From positions 1-32,757 of the forward strand of contig CALXWI010000014.1 of NCBI GenBank assembly GCA_944392325.1: a stretch of 32,757 nucleotides of DNA, in the 5' to 3' direction. Positions within the stretch are counted from its first letter, which is position 1. Every line of letters starts with the position of its first letter. Position numbers and translations under genes: made by a program. The notes under the pieces were generated by a model. The model made no database searches and was not told the origin of the DNA. It saw nothing but the letters and a program-made list of their open reading frames with translations. Positions 21,746 through 30,128 of this stretch are shown one piece after another. Source of the stretch: an uncultured Alphaproteobacteria bacterium. GTDB lineage: Bacteria > Pseudomonadota > Alphaproteobacteria > RF32 > CAG-239.

Positions 21746-23179
21746 ATGCAGCCGACGATTCCTTATTTGTTATTTTTGGTTTTGATGCCTTTGGTGGGCA
21801 TGCTGTTTGTGATGGCAGCCAAAGATGATGATAAAACCAAGGGTACTAATGCTTTGAAGGTAGCTGCTTTGGCGGTGGTCGCAGATTTATTGTTAATCTT
21901 TCGTATTTTTACACTAATTTCTTTGAAATATGGCAAAATTCAATTGCTTGAAGTGTATGAGTGGTTGGATAATCCTCAGATATCGTTGATGTTTGGGGTG
22001 GATTGTTTTGCTTTATTGTTGATGTTTGGTGTCCATTTGGCGGTATTGATTGGTCTGTGGGGTGTACGTCAGGAGGCTGAAGAGCAAAAATCAAGAATGA
22101 TCTTTACGTTGTTGTTCTTAAGTATGATGAATGGTTTCTTTACAGCGGTTGATATATTTTCTTTCTTTATTTTCTTTGAAGCGATGCTTTTGCCTTTGTA
22201 TATGTTGGTGGGAATGTTTGGCGGAGTCAGACGGCAAGGAGCGTTGTTTAGATTTATGTTGTATAACTTGTTGGGGGCTTTGTTATTGTTGGCAGCAATA
22301 TTGGTAATTTATAATCATCAGGGGAGTAGTATTGCGTTAAGTAAAATTAGCAGTGTTAAACTGGGGATGGCTAGTGAAATTATGGTGTGGTCATCAATCT
22401 TTGTGGCTTTTATTTCGCGAATTCCGATTTGGCCGTTCCATTATTGGATATCTTCAATCAGTGCCAGAGTAAAAAATCCGTTGGTCTTTATTATTGCTAA
22501 TATTGTGCCATTAACCGGAGTGTATGGATTTATGCGGTTTTGGCCCAAAACAATGCCGGATGTGATGATTTTTTTGGTGGCCATTTTGGAGGTGGTCAGC
22601 GTATTGACGATGTTGTTTATTGCTTTGATTGCCATAATTAATAAAGATATTCAATATAAAGTTTTTTCGTTTATGACGGTGTATTATATTTTTTATTTGC
22701 TGGGGGTGTTTTTGCCGACGGACCAAATTTTGCTGAATGTGGGATTTGCAATTTTTGCGTTCTTACTAATTTTCTCTGCTTTGGAAGTGATGTTGGCATA
22801 TATGAACACTCAACAAGAAAATACTAATATGTCGACGGAAGGGTGCTTGCAATATATGCCTAGATTGTCGGCGGTATTTACATTTATGGTGCTGGCGGGA
22901 ATCGGAATGCCGTTGTCGGCGATGTTTGTAAATAATTTTGTGATTATGGCCGGATTGTTAAATTATAATATGATAACGGCTTTTGTCGCGTTGGGGGCAT
23001 TGATTTTGGTGGCGGTAGCTTTGCTTGCAGATTTGTATCGACGTAAAAGAGAAGATAATATAGCTAAGAATATTGTGTCTGTGGCTGATATTTCAACGGC
23101 GGAGGCGGTTTTTATGTGGGGTGTGGCTTTAGTGCTAGTGTTGTCGTTTGTAAATCCGTTATGGTTTGTGAGAGGATAA
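21746..23179 (+). CDS. nuoM: Divergent NuoM-like complex I antiporter-type subunit
   Basis: A 477-residue membrane protein, the best conserved of the trio. FSFFIFFEAMLLPLYMLVGMFGG matches the NuoM helix-5 signature and keeps its Glu (E145). The LFRFMLYNLLGALLLLAAI segment also matches. In SRIPIWPFHYWIS the canonical Lys of KxPxxPFHxWLPDAH is Arg (R225), the H is kept (H232), but the following LPDAHxEAPT is lost. MPRLSAVFTFMVLAGIGMPLSAMFVNNFV matches the late-helix motif, with the canonical Glu (VGEF) replaced by Asn. The start ATG 21746 is favoured by GGAGG 9 bases upstream over GTG 21740. It is expected to sit in the inner membrane with its neighbours. Confidence 0.78.
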   Translation: MQPTIPYLLFLVLMPLVGMLFVMAAKDDDKTKGTNALKVAALAVVADLLLIFRIFTLISLKYGKIQLLEVYEWLDNPQISLMFGVDCFALLLMFGVHLAVLIGLWGVRQEAEEQKSRMIFTLLFLSMMNGFFTAVDIFSFFIFFEAMLLPLYMLVGMFGGVRRQGALFRFMLYNLLGALLLLAAILVIYNHQGSSIALSKISSVKLGMASEIMVWSSIFVAFISRIPIWPFHYWISSISARVKNPLVFIIANIVPLTGVYGFMRFWPKTMPDVMIFLVAILEVVSVLTMLFIALIAIINKDIQYKVFSFMTVYYIFYLLGVFLPTDQILLNVGFAIFAFLLIFSALEVMLAYMNTQQENTNMSTEGCLQYMPRLSAVFTFMVLAGIGMPLSAMFVNNFVIMAGLLNYNMITAFVALGALILVAVALLADLYRRKREDNIAKNIVSVADISTAEAVFMWGVALVLVLSFVNPLWFVRG

Positions 23180-23182
23180 GCT

Positions 23183-24592
23183 ATGTATGATTTTATGGCC
23201 TTAATGCCGGAAGCAATTTTGTTATTTACTATTGTTGTAATGCTGATGGTGGCTTTATTAAGAAGTAAAAATACACCAAAGACCTTTTATACTTTAGCTA
23301 AGTATGGAGTATTAGCGGCATTGGTGGCTGAAATTGCGCTGTATAATCATACTTTGTGGCTGGGCCATTATGTAAATAACCCACAGATTACGGTTTTTAA
23401 GGTGGTTATTTATTTGTTGTTGTTGGGTAATATGCACATTTCGCTTAAGTGGTTCTTAGGAGAAGATAAATCAAGTTTTGGTTTTTATGTATTGCTTATA
23501 TTATCTTTGTTGAGCTTGGTTGCGGCAATGTCGGCTGTAAATTTATATTTATGGTGGGGGTGTTTGCAAGTAAGTATGCTCTTGCATTATGTCTTATTAA
23601 GAGATGGTTGTGACGCTGATGAGCAAAAGGCGGAGATGAAATGTTTGGGATTGGTGGCGGTAATATATGGAGTGGCCGGGACTTGTGGAGTGTTTGGTTT
23701 GTCTCGCTTAAGCGGAGGGGCTGAATTTGCTCAGATATTAGCTTTTTTGAGCCAAACAGAGTTGAATGTTGAGATTTATGTGGCTTGTGCTTTGATCTTG
23801 GTGGGGCTTTTATTTGTGATGGGAATGCCTCCGTTCCATTTTTGGATGTCAGGGGCCGCGGCTGCGGCTATTCTGCCGGCTAGTGGATATGTGTCGGTGG
23901 TGCCGCTGTTTGCTTATTATGCGTGTTTGTTAAATTTGTTGGAAAGTGTATTTAGTCCTATTTATATGGTTTTAAAGCCGGTTTTGTTGATTTTTGCTCT
24001 GATGGCGGTGGTGTTGGGAGCTGTGGCGGCTAATAATGAAAATAATTTACGTAAGTTGTTTGTGTATTCAAGAATCTTTGTGATGGGAATTGTGCTGGCG
24101 GTAATATTGAATTTGTCAGAAGAGGCTGAGTTTGCGGGATTTGTATTTTTGCTAGTATCTTTATTGGCTATGGCCGGTGTGTATACAATTTTTTATGCTT
24201 TCAAAAGTAAGGGAGAATATTTATCTGATTTGCCTGATGTGGCCGGAATAGCAGAGAGTAAACCTTATGTGGCGGCGGCAATGTTGATATTTATGACATC
24301 GATGCTTGGTTTTCCACCGTTGTTAGGATTTTTGGGAGCGGTGATTGCGCTTAATCAGCTGGTGGTTATTCATCAATATATGGTGGTTATGGTTATTATG
24401 TTTGGGGTATTGATGATGGCTTCGGCTTATTTGCGCGTGCTGAAAACGATGTATTTTGATGATAAGCATAAAAGCTTTGACCGTGTTGACAAAGGAATTT
24501 ATCAAATTTTGTTGGTGGACATTGTGTTGATTGCGGTATTGATGATAAATCCAAAGATTTTACTTGGCTTGATTGAGCTGATGCTGAAGTAA
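23183..24592 (+). CDS. nuoN: Divergent NuoN-like complex I antiporter-type subunit
   Basis: A 469-residue protein with about 13-14 membrane helices. It starts MYDFMALMPEAILLFTIVVM, like NuoN (LxPExxL). The central motif reads FVMGMPPFHFWMSG, where NuoN has FKxxxxPFHxWxPDVYxGAP: the Lys is Met and the PDVYxG signature is gone. The helix-5 Glu region (canonical ALELxSL) reads WWGCLQVSMLL, without Glu. The late NNENNLRKLFVYSRI is a close match to NuoN's QxNxKRLLAYSSI. Its stop TAA overlaps the first possible birA ATG, so the four genes are an operon. Confidence 0.7.
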   Translation: MYDFMALMPEAILLFTIVVMLMVALLRSKNTPKTFYTLAKYGVLAALVAEIALYNHTLWLGHYVNNPQITVFKVVIYLLLLGNMHISLKWFLGEDKSSFGFYVLLILSLLSLVAAMSAVNLYLWWGCLQVSMLLHYVLLRDGCDADEQKAEMKCLGLVAVIYGVAGTCGVFGLSRLSGGAEFAQILAFLSQTELNVEIYVACALILVGLLFVMGMPPFHFWMSGAAAAAILPASGYVSVVPLFAYYACLLNLLESVFSPIYMVLKPVLLIFALMAVVLGAVAANNENNLRKLFVYSRIFVMGIVLAVILNLSEEAEFAGFVFLLVSLLAMAGVYTIFYAFKSKGEYLSDLPDVAGIAESKPYVAAAMLIFMTSMLGFPPLLGFLGAVIALNQLVVIHQYMVVMVIMFGVLMMASAYLRVLKTMYFDDKHKSFDRVDKGIYQILLVDIVLIAVLMINPKILLGLIELMLK

Positions 24593-24603
24593 TGAGGATG
24601 AAA

Positions 24604-25338
24604 ATGCAAAAGATTGAGAATTGGCAGTGGCTGGAATTTGACGAATTGCCTAGTACAAATGATAAAGCTAAGGAGTTGGTCGAGCAGGGGGACAATGGTG
24701 AACAGTGGGTGGTGACAGCTGAAAGGCAGACGGCCGGACGAGGGCGCCTTGGTCGAAAGTGGCAAGGGCTTGAGGGCAATTTGTTTATGTCTTTGGCAAT
24801 GCCGGCTGACTGGGCTAGCTTGAATATATACGTATTTATGTCATCTTTGACATTATTTAATATAATCAAAAGATTAAATAATAATATTAATGTAAAGCTT
24901 GAACTAAAATGGCCCAATGATGTGCTGCTTAACGGAGCTAAAATTTCCGGAATATTGTTAGAAAAAGCCGCGCGTGATTATCTGATTGTGGGAGTCGGCG
25001 TAAATGTAAAAGCTTCTCCGGCACCGGAAGACACTCCTTATCCAACCACAAATTTGGCAGCGTGTGGTTTTGATATTGACCGATTGGAGTTGTTGCGCTA
25101 CTATTTGGCAGAATGGAATCATAATTTAACAATATGGAGAGAGCAGGGAGCTGCGGTGATTAAAAATATGTGGCTTCAAAATGCTAAGGGATTGAATGAG
25201 GAAATTGCGGTAAACCTTGGAAAAAGAATCGAAAAAGGTGTTTTTGTCGGCGTTGATGATAATGGTGCTTTGCTTTTGAAACAGGGTGATAAAGAGATTA
25301 AAATAATGGCCGGCGATATTTGGTTTAATGAGGATTGA
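24604..25338 (+). CDS. birA: Biotin--[acetyl-CoA-carboxylase] ligase (no DNA-binding domain)
   Basis: A 244-residue class I biotin protein ligase that activates biotin as biotinyl-AMP and transfers it to a lysine of biotin carboxyl carrier proteins. Seen are ELPSTNDKA, the biotinyl-AMP loop AERQTAGRGRLGRKW, KWPNDVLLNGAKISGILLE, the IVGVGVN strand, and a C-terminal SH3-like domain. There is no N-terminal helix-turn-helix, so it does not act as the bio repressor. ATG 24604 is favoured because GAGG lies 6 bases upstream; 24592 and 24598 are alternatives. nuoN-birA-rnj is a common alphaproteobacterial order. Confidence 0.93.
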   Translation: MQKIENWQWLEFDELPSTNDKAKELVEQGDNGEQWVVTAERQTAGRGRLGRKWQGLEGNLFMSLAMPADWASLNIYVFMSSLTLFNIIKRLNNNINVKLELKWPNDVLLNGAKISGILLEKAARDYLIVGVGVNVKASPAPEDTPYPTTNLAACGFDIDRLELLRYYLAEWNHNLTIWREQGAAVIKNMWLQNAKGLNEEIAVNLGKRIEKGVFVGVDDNGALLLKQGDKEIKIMAGDIWFNED

Positions 25339-25340
25339 TA

Positions 25341-27068
25341 ATGGATATTTTTGACAGAGAAGGTTTGTTTTTTATTCCCTTGGGCGGAGCTGATGGAATC
25401 GGCATGAATATGTATGCCTATGTTGCCAATGGGAAAATTATTGTAGTAGACTGCGGCTATACGTTTTTGAATGATGATTATCCGGGGATGGATTTGGCGT
25501 TTGCTGATCCGGCGTTCTTGGAAACTTATGCCGACCGCATTGAAGCGCTATTTATAACCCATGCTCATGAGGACCATTTTGGGGCGATTGCTCATGTTTG
25601 GCCAAAGCTAAAGTGTCCGGTATATGCGATGCGCTTTACTGCCGGACTGATGAAAGAGCGGTTGAAAGAGTTTCATCTGGATGGCGAAGTTTCTATTTAT
25701 GAAGTTAATGATAATACTAAAGTGCGGCTCGATACTTTTGAGGTCGATTTTATGCCGATTACCCATTCGGTGCCGGAAACTTGTGCCTTGTATATTAAAA
25801 CGCCTTACGGCAATGTTGTTCATGCTACGGATTGGCGTTTTGATGACGACAAAACGGAAATTGTTAAGGCTGATCATAAGGCATTAAAGCAAGCCGGAAA
25901 AGAGGGCGTGGATATTTTGGTTTGTGATTCAACCAATGTGTTGGTGGATAAACCACAATGTAGTGAGTTTGATGTCCGCAACAGTTTGATGGCTTTGGTA
26001 CCGCTGTATAAAAACGGTTTGATTGCGACTTGTTTTGCTTCCAATCTGATGCGTTTGGAAAGCTTGATTTTGGCTGCTGATAAAGCCGGAAGAACGCCGG
26101 TATTGGTAGGCCGGACGCTCATCAAAAATATGAAAATTGCTAAAGAGTGTGGGTATTTTAAGGATTTGCCGCAAGTATATGATATTAAAGATGCCAAAGA
26201 TATTCCCTCAGACAAGGTAATGTATATTTGTACCGGCTCACAGGGCAATTATCGTAGTGCGCTGAGCTCTATTGTGAAAGGTGAGCATCGTGATGTAAAG
26301 TTGGCAAAAGGCGATGCTATTATCTTTTCTTCTAAAATCATCCCCGGAAATGAGGACAAGATTGAACGTATGCAGGAAAACCTTATGGATATGGGAGTTA
26401 CCGTTATTCGTGAGGAAGAGTTCTTGGTACATACCTCGGGGCACGCTAACCGCTCAGATCTTAAGAAAATGTATAAAATTTTGAATCCTAAGGCGGTGAT
26501 TCCGGTTCATGGTGACAAGCGTTTTGTGCGGGAGCATCAGCGTTTTGCTCATGCCTTGGGGATTGAGCAGGTGGAAACCGCGCGCAACGGTGATGTGTTT
26601 ATGTATTTTGGCGGCAAGTTGTCGTGGTTGGAAAGTGTGCCGGCAGATATTTTGGCGGTTGACCGTCGTCATGTGATTAAGCTTAATTCGCAAGTGGTCA
26701 AAAATCGGCGGAGAATCGCCTATAACTGCAGTGTATTTATCAGCGTGGTATTTGACCGAAAGTGGAATTTGAAAGATTTGCAGATTTCCTCCATCGATAT
26801 TATGGATGAGACGGACTTCAAAGAGCTGGCCGAAACGATTAAGGCGCAGGTTGAGGAGCAATATGCCAAAGAGTTGGAGCGTTTTGGCGGAAAAGAGCAG
26901 GCGATTAGTGATTATATTCGCGGGCAGATAAGGCGCAAGATTTTTGCGGCGACGGATATTCGTCCGGTTACTTTCTTCCATATGTATCGCATTGGAGGGC
27001 ATGCTTTGGGCGAGGTCGAGCAGCCAGATGCGGAAGAGAGTAGTGTGGTGATTTTGGCCGACAACTGA
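25341..27068 (+). CDS. rnj: Ribonuclease J (metallo-beta-lactamase/beta-CASP)
   Basis: A 575-residue RNase J, a 5'-3' exo- and endoribonuclease of RNA processing. The N-terminal FFIPLGGADGIGMNMY is the family opening. The zinc site HAHEDH is at 74-79, with further ligands in ITHSVPET and HATDWRFDDDKTE. The beta-CASP domain includes FASNLMRLESLI and ICTGSQGNYRSALSSI, followed by HTSGHANRSDLKKM and VIPVHGDKRF, then a C-terminal domain. ATG 25341 has GAGGA 6 bases upstream and follows the birA stop by two bases; the TTG at 25335 is less likely. RNase J in a Gram-negative genome supports an alphaproteobacterial origin. Confidence 0.95.
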   Translation: MDIFDREGLFFIPLGGADGIGMNMYAYVANGKIIVVDCGYTFLNDDYPGMDLAFADPAFLETYADRIEALFITHAHEDHFGAIAHVWPKLKCPVYAMRFTAGLMKERLKEFHLDGEVSIYEVNDNTKVRLDTFEVDFMPITHSVPETCALYIKTPYGNVVHATDWRFDDDKTEIVKADHKALKQAGKEGVDILVCDSTNVLVDKPQCSEFDVRNSLMALVPLYKNGLIATCFASNLMRLESLILAADKAGRTPVLVGRTLIKNMKIAKECGYFKDLPQVYDIKDAKDIPSDKVMYICTGSQGNYRSALSSIVKGEHRDVKLAKGDAIIFSSKIIPGNEDKIERMQENLMDMGVTVIREEEFLVHTSGHANRSDLKKMYKILNPKAVIPVHGDKRFVREHQRFAHALGIEQVETARNGDVFMYFGGKLSWLESVPADILAVDRRHVIKLNSQVVKNRRRIAYNCSVFISVVFDRKWNLKDLQISSIDIMDETDFKELAETIKAQVEEQYAKELERFGGKEQAISDYIRGQIRRKIFAATDIRPVTFFHMYRIGGHALGEVEQPDAEESSVVILADN

Positions 27069-27090
27069 CACAAACTCTTAGATTTTATGT

Positions 27091-27124
27091 TACAAAGCGC
27101 TCTTACTAGTAAGAGCGCTTTGTA
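27091..27124. terminator. Perfect 34-bp palindrome between convergent genes
   Basis: Every base from T27091 to A27124 is self-complementary (arms TACAAAGCGCTCTTACT and AGTAAGAGCGCTTTGTA). It lies between the rnj stop and the end of the minus-strand gene at 27133. It lacks a T tract, so if it terminates transcription it does so by a strong hairpin or for both strands. Confidence 0.65.
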
Positions 27125-27132
27125 ATGTATGG

Positions 27133-27759
27133 TTAGTCATGACAAGTGTAAACATTATAAGCACATAGAAATTGTCCATATGTGGGAGATTCCAGTCTGT
27201 TATCGTAGTAACTGTATGATATTTTAAAATAGCATTTATTTTTATCTATTCTACTGCATGATTTAAATAGGTAGTCAGGGCAGGAATCGCTACATTCTTC
27301 AGTATACTGTCTTTTTCCACAAGATGATCCCTGCCATATTTCTCCGTTATTTTTACATTTGCATGATTTATATTTGCCATCGCAAGCAGTACCGACTCCT
27401 CCAGCTTCATTGCTCCTATTGCATGAATAGGCAAAACTTGCATCGCAGATACATCCTTTATTTTCATTCCATACATAGTTAGTTTTGCATATACATTTTT
27501 GATATTTATTATTACAAGGATTACCTACAGCTTTAGCATCTCCGGTATCTTTGCATGTATATATAAATCCATAGTTTTCGCAACTCATGATGCAAGCCCA
27601 TTTGTTACCAAAGGGGCATTTGACGCCCTTTCCTCCGTTGCAAGAGGTTTCAGTATAACCCAAAGTTTCGCAATCTTGGGTGGCGACGCATTGGGCATAA
27701 GTTAAAGTTGGAATTAAGGACAGACTTGTCCCGATAAGTAAAAATAATTTAGTATTCAT
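27133..27759 (-). CDS. Secreted cysteine-rich protein, 208 aa
   Basis: The start is ATG 27759, with GGAG about 9 bases upstream (TTG 27765 is less likely). Residues 1-22 are a signal peptide ending LTYA. Residues 23-52 (CVATQDCETLGYTETSC, KCPFGNKWAC) are almost identical to the protein at 11528. Then follow cysteine repeats of the same general kind (YTCKDTGDAKAVGNPCNNKY, CKTNYVWNENKGC, YSCNRSNEAGGVGTACDGKY) and a different C-terminus (ECSDSCPDYLFKSC, ending YNVYTCHD). There is no DUF1566-like end. About 26 cysteines imply a disulfide-bonded exported protein; the function is unknown. Confidence 0.85.
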   Translation of the reverse strand: MNTKLFLLIGTSLSLIPTLTYAQCVATQDCETLGYTETSCNGGKGVKCPFGNKWACIMSCENYGFIYTCKDTGDAKAVGNPCNNKYQKCICKTNYVWNENKGCICDASFAYSCNRSNEAGGVGTACDGKYKSCKCKNNGEIWQGSSCGKRQYTEECSDSCPDYLFKSCSRIDKNKCYFKISYSYYDNRLESPTYGQFLCAYNVYTCHD

Positions 27760-27793
27760 AACCAAAGCTCCATTGTTTTTAGAGTTAAAACAA

Positions 27794-27990
27794 ATGCCGC
27801 TTAAGTTATAAAAAAAACTAAGGCGGCATGGAGCTCAAAAACTGCTTAAGTACAGTCGCTGTTATTCAATATATTACCAGCACTCCACACCAAGGTGGAA
27901 TTTTACTTAAGGGTGTTTTTGAGACACCACAGCCGGATTTCCTGACTGCATATTCAGAATACCACGCGAGGCGCAAAGTTGCAAGTTGTT
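27794..27990 (-). ncRNA. Structured non-coding region, candidate small RNA or leader
   Basis: A long-range stem pairs CTCAAAAAC-TG-CTTAAGTA (27834-27852) with TACTTAAG-GGT-GTTTTTGAG (27904-27923): 17 pairs around a small internal loop. It encloses two smaller hairpins (GCTG...CAGC; TCCAC...GTGGA). To one side is ATGCCGCTTA (27794-27803) with TAAGGCGGCAT (27819-27829). To the other is CAGCCGGATTTCCTGACTG (27930-27948), a near-perfect hairpin. A competing hairpin, GGTGT-TTTTGAG-ACACC (27912-27928), uses one arm of the long stem. The strand is uncertain; minus is preferred because the outer hairpin is followed by T-rich sequence there, and the region would then lead into the secreted-protein gene at 27759. 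It is not obviously SRP RNA, RNase P RNA or tmRNA; 6S RNA is not excluded. Confidence 0.45.
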
Positions 27991-28045
27991 TTTGATGTAA
28001 TCATCAACTTGAAGATAAAGAAGGGGCGGATAAATTAATTTAACT

Positions 28046-28290
28046 GACAATTTTGTCTAGTGGTTTAAAGGAGGTAAGAAATTGAGGGAGGCAAGGGATA
28101 AGAGGTGAAGGGGAAGAAGAAAAGTGGTAAAAGGGGAAAAAGGAAGGTTAAGGTTGGAGGAAATGTTGGAAGATGTTATGTGATTATAACGGATGTGTAT
28201 ACTGCCCCAAGTTTCAGGAGAAGAAAAAATGATTGGGTAAAAATGGTGTTAATAATGGAGATAAGTCTAATAAGGGGAAAAGAGCTTTTT
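28046..28290 (+). repeat. TTTTGTCTA box plus purine-rich tail, copy 5
   Basis: GACAATTTTGTCTA (core 28050-28059), GTGGTTTAAAGGAGG, then about 220 bases strongly enriched in G and A. Both this copy and copy 3 contain ATGTGATTATA inside the tail. Confidence 0.58.
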
Positions 28291-28345
28291 GTGCTTTGCA
28301 AATTAAATATTTGTGTTAATCTGCTAGGCAAGGAGATTTGCACTT

Positions 28346-29674
28346 ATGGATTTTGAAAATATTACTGCCAGACTGAAAGATATTACTGCCAATGCTTATT
28401 TTGGTAGAGTTACCGCCGTCAAGGGTTTGTTTATTGAGGTATCAGGCGTGCGGGCGGCAATGACTATCGGTGACAGGTGTTTGGTGCATAATAATCAAGG
28501 GCAAAAAGTCCCTTGTGAACTGGTCAGCTTTGATGGTGATAAGCTCTTGGTTATGCCATACGGCTCGTTGCAGGGAATTGGTCCGGGGTGTCGGGTAGAT
28601 GTGGAAAATGCATCTCCGGTAATTTACCCTCATCCATCGTGGCTCGGGCGAATTATTAATGCTTTTGGTGAGCCAATAGATGGAAAAGGTGAGCTAATCC
28701 GCGGTGATAAGCCTTATTTGATTAAAAATTCTCCGCCGCCGGCGCAATTCCGCGACCGCGTAAAAGGCAAGGTTGATCTTGGCGTGCGCGCCGTAAATAC
28801 TTTTTTGACCGTGTGCAAAGGGCAACGTATGGGTATTTTTGCCGGTTCAGGGGTTGGAAAATCAACCCTGATGTCAATGATGGCCAAAAATACCGACTCT
28901 GATATTGCGGTTATCGGTTTAATCGGTGAGCGCGGGCGTGAGGCTAAAGAATTTGTGGAAGATGTGCTCGGTGCCGAAGGGTTGGAAAAATCAATCTTGG
29001 TTTTGGCTACCTCTGATGAAAGCCCGTTAATGCGTCGGCAGGCCGCGTATACGGCAATGGCGGTGGCCGAGTATTTTCGGGATTTGAATAAAAATGTTCT
29101 ATGTATGATGGACTCAATCACTCGTTTTGCCATGGCTCAACGTGAAATATCTTTGAGTATCGGAGAGCCTCCGGCCTCAAAGGGGTATACGCCAAGCGTA
29201 TTCGCCGAGCTGCCAAGATTGTTGGAGCGGGCAGGGCCGGGGGCTGGTACCGGAACCATTACCGGTTTGTTTACTGTATTAGTCGATGGTGATGACCATA
29301 ATGAGCCGGTGGCTGATGCGGTGCGTGGTATTTTGGATGGGCATATTGTGCTGGATAGAGCCATTGCTGAGCGCAACCGGTATCCGGCGATTAATATTTT
29401 GCGCTCAATCTCTCGTACCATGCCGGATTGTGATACACCGGAGGAATATGCTCTGGTTGCTAAAGCGCGCAAGTATATTGCATCTTATGAAGATATGGCC
29501 GAGCTTATTCGTTTGGGAGCGTATAAAAAAGGCTCTAACCCAGAAGTGGACGAGGCAATTTTTTATTATCCTAAGTTGGAGGAGTTCTTGAGCCAGCGCA
29601 AAAATGAGAAAGTCACCTTGGCGGAGGGGTATCAGCAGCTGGCTGAAATTTTGGAGACACCGTATAAAGCTTGA
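28346..29674 (+). CDS. fliI: Flagellar export ATPase FliI
   Basis: A 442-residue F1-beta-like ATPase that powers or regulates the flagellar type III export gate. The N-terminal domain (GRVTAVKGLFIEVSG) precedes the central ATPase core with PHPSWLGRIINAFGEPIDGKG, the Walker A motif AGSGVGKS (166-173), GLIGERGREAKEFVED, the Walker B region VLCMMDSITRFAMAQREI, and GEPPASKGYTPSVFAELPRL, all diagnostic of FliI rather than of ATP synthase subunits. AGGAG lies 10 bases upstream. fliJ follows after 7 bases. No other flagellar genes are in the window. Confidence 0.95.
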   Translation: MDFENITARLKDITANAYFGRVTAVKGLFIEVSGVRAAMTIGDRCLVHNNQGQKVPCELVSFDGDKLLVMPYGSLQGIGPGCRVDVENASPVIYPHPSWLGRIINAFGEPIDGKGELIRGDKPYLIKNSPPPAQFRDRVKGKVDLGVRAVNTFLTVCKGQRMGIFAGSGVGKSTLMSMMAKNTDSDIAVIGLIGERGREAKEFVEDVLGAEGLEKSILVLATSDESPLMRRQAAYTAMAVAEYFRDLNKNVLCMMDSITRFAMAQREISLSIGEPPASKGYTPSVFAELPRLLERAGPGAGTGTITGLFTVLVDGDDHNEPVADAVRGILDGHIVLDRAIAERNRYPAINILRSISRTMPDCDTPEEYALVAKARKYIASYEDMAELIRLGAYKKGSNPEVDEAIFYYPKLEEFLSQRKNEKVTLAEGYQQLAEILETPYKA

Positions 29675-29681
29675 GGCATAA

Positions 29682-30104
29682 ATGGCGAAAAGTTCCTTGA
29701 AAACCTTGGTGAGAGTGCAGAAATTTAATATCGATGAGCAACGCAAGCTATTAAATGAGCAGTTGGAAGTCGAAGATAAAATTATGCAGGGAATAAAGGC
29801 GCTGGAAGATGAATTGGCACAGGAAAAGGCTTTTGCGGAAGAGCATCCGGAAATTGGTGATTTTGGAGCATATTTCAAACGATACCAAAAACAACGTGAA
29901 AGTCTTGAAACGGCTTTGCAGATGGTGCGGCTCAAAATTAATGAAATTCAAGACAAAATTGCAGATATGTTCAAAGAGCAGAAGACTTTTGAAATCGTAG
30001 ATAAAAATAGAGAGCAACAAGCTATTCAAGAAGAAGAACATAAAATGCAACAAACACTTGATGAAATTGGGACTAACAATTATATTAAAAAACAGAAACA
30101 ATAA
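29682..30104 (+). CDS. fliJ: FliJ-like flagellar export chaperone
   Basis: A 140-residue protein that is almost all coiled coil (heptads from about 5 to 125, no membrane segment). That is the size and character of FliJ, the stalk-like partner of the FliI hexamer. Sequence identity to known FliJ cannot be judged by eye; the call depends on position directly after fliI (7-base gap, GAGG site) and on the antiparallel coiled-coil look, with a turn near EEHPEIGDFGAY. It ends 24 bases before sodB. Confidence 0.78.
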   Translation: MAKSSLKTLVRVQKFNIDEQRKLLNEQLEVEDKIMQGIKALEDELAQEKAFAEEHPEIGDFGAYFKRYQKQRESLETALQMVRLKINEIQDKIADMFKEQKTFEIVDKNREQQAIQEEEHKMQQTLDEIGTNNYIKKQKQ

Positions 30105-30128
30105 TTTTATTTGAGAGGAGTTTTATTG

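Larger units (their letters stand above)
27760..28345. other. Gene-free stretch of 586 bases
   Basis: Contains the structured candidate RNA (27794-27990), an inverted repeat TTGATG-TAAT-CATCAA at about 27994-28009 with a further CAAG/CTTG pair, and a TTTTGTCTA-box purine-rich element (28046-28290). No supported coding region; the frame 28105-28356 is an artefact of the purine-rich tail. Confidence 0.6.

Noticed and set aside
24396..24917. Minus-strand frame of 173 codons over nuoN and birA
   Set aside because: It is antisense to two well-supported genes and shows low-complexity Ser/Pro composition.
27794..27990. SRP RNA, RNase P RNA or tmRNA
   Set aside because: The GGAAGGAAGCAGCC-type SRP loop, the RNase P conserved boxes and a tmRNA tag frame are absent on both strands.
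28105..28356. Frame of 83 codons before fliI, rich in Lys and Arg
   Set aside because: Composition reflects the purine-rich repeat tail; it has no family resemblance and overlaps the fliI start.
29405..29935. Minus-strand frame of 176 codons over fliI and fliJ
   Set aside because: Shadow of fliI-fliJ; Cys/Ser/Phe-rich composition without motifs.
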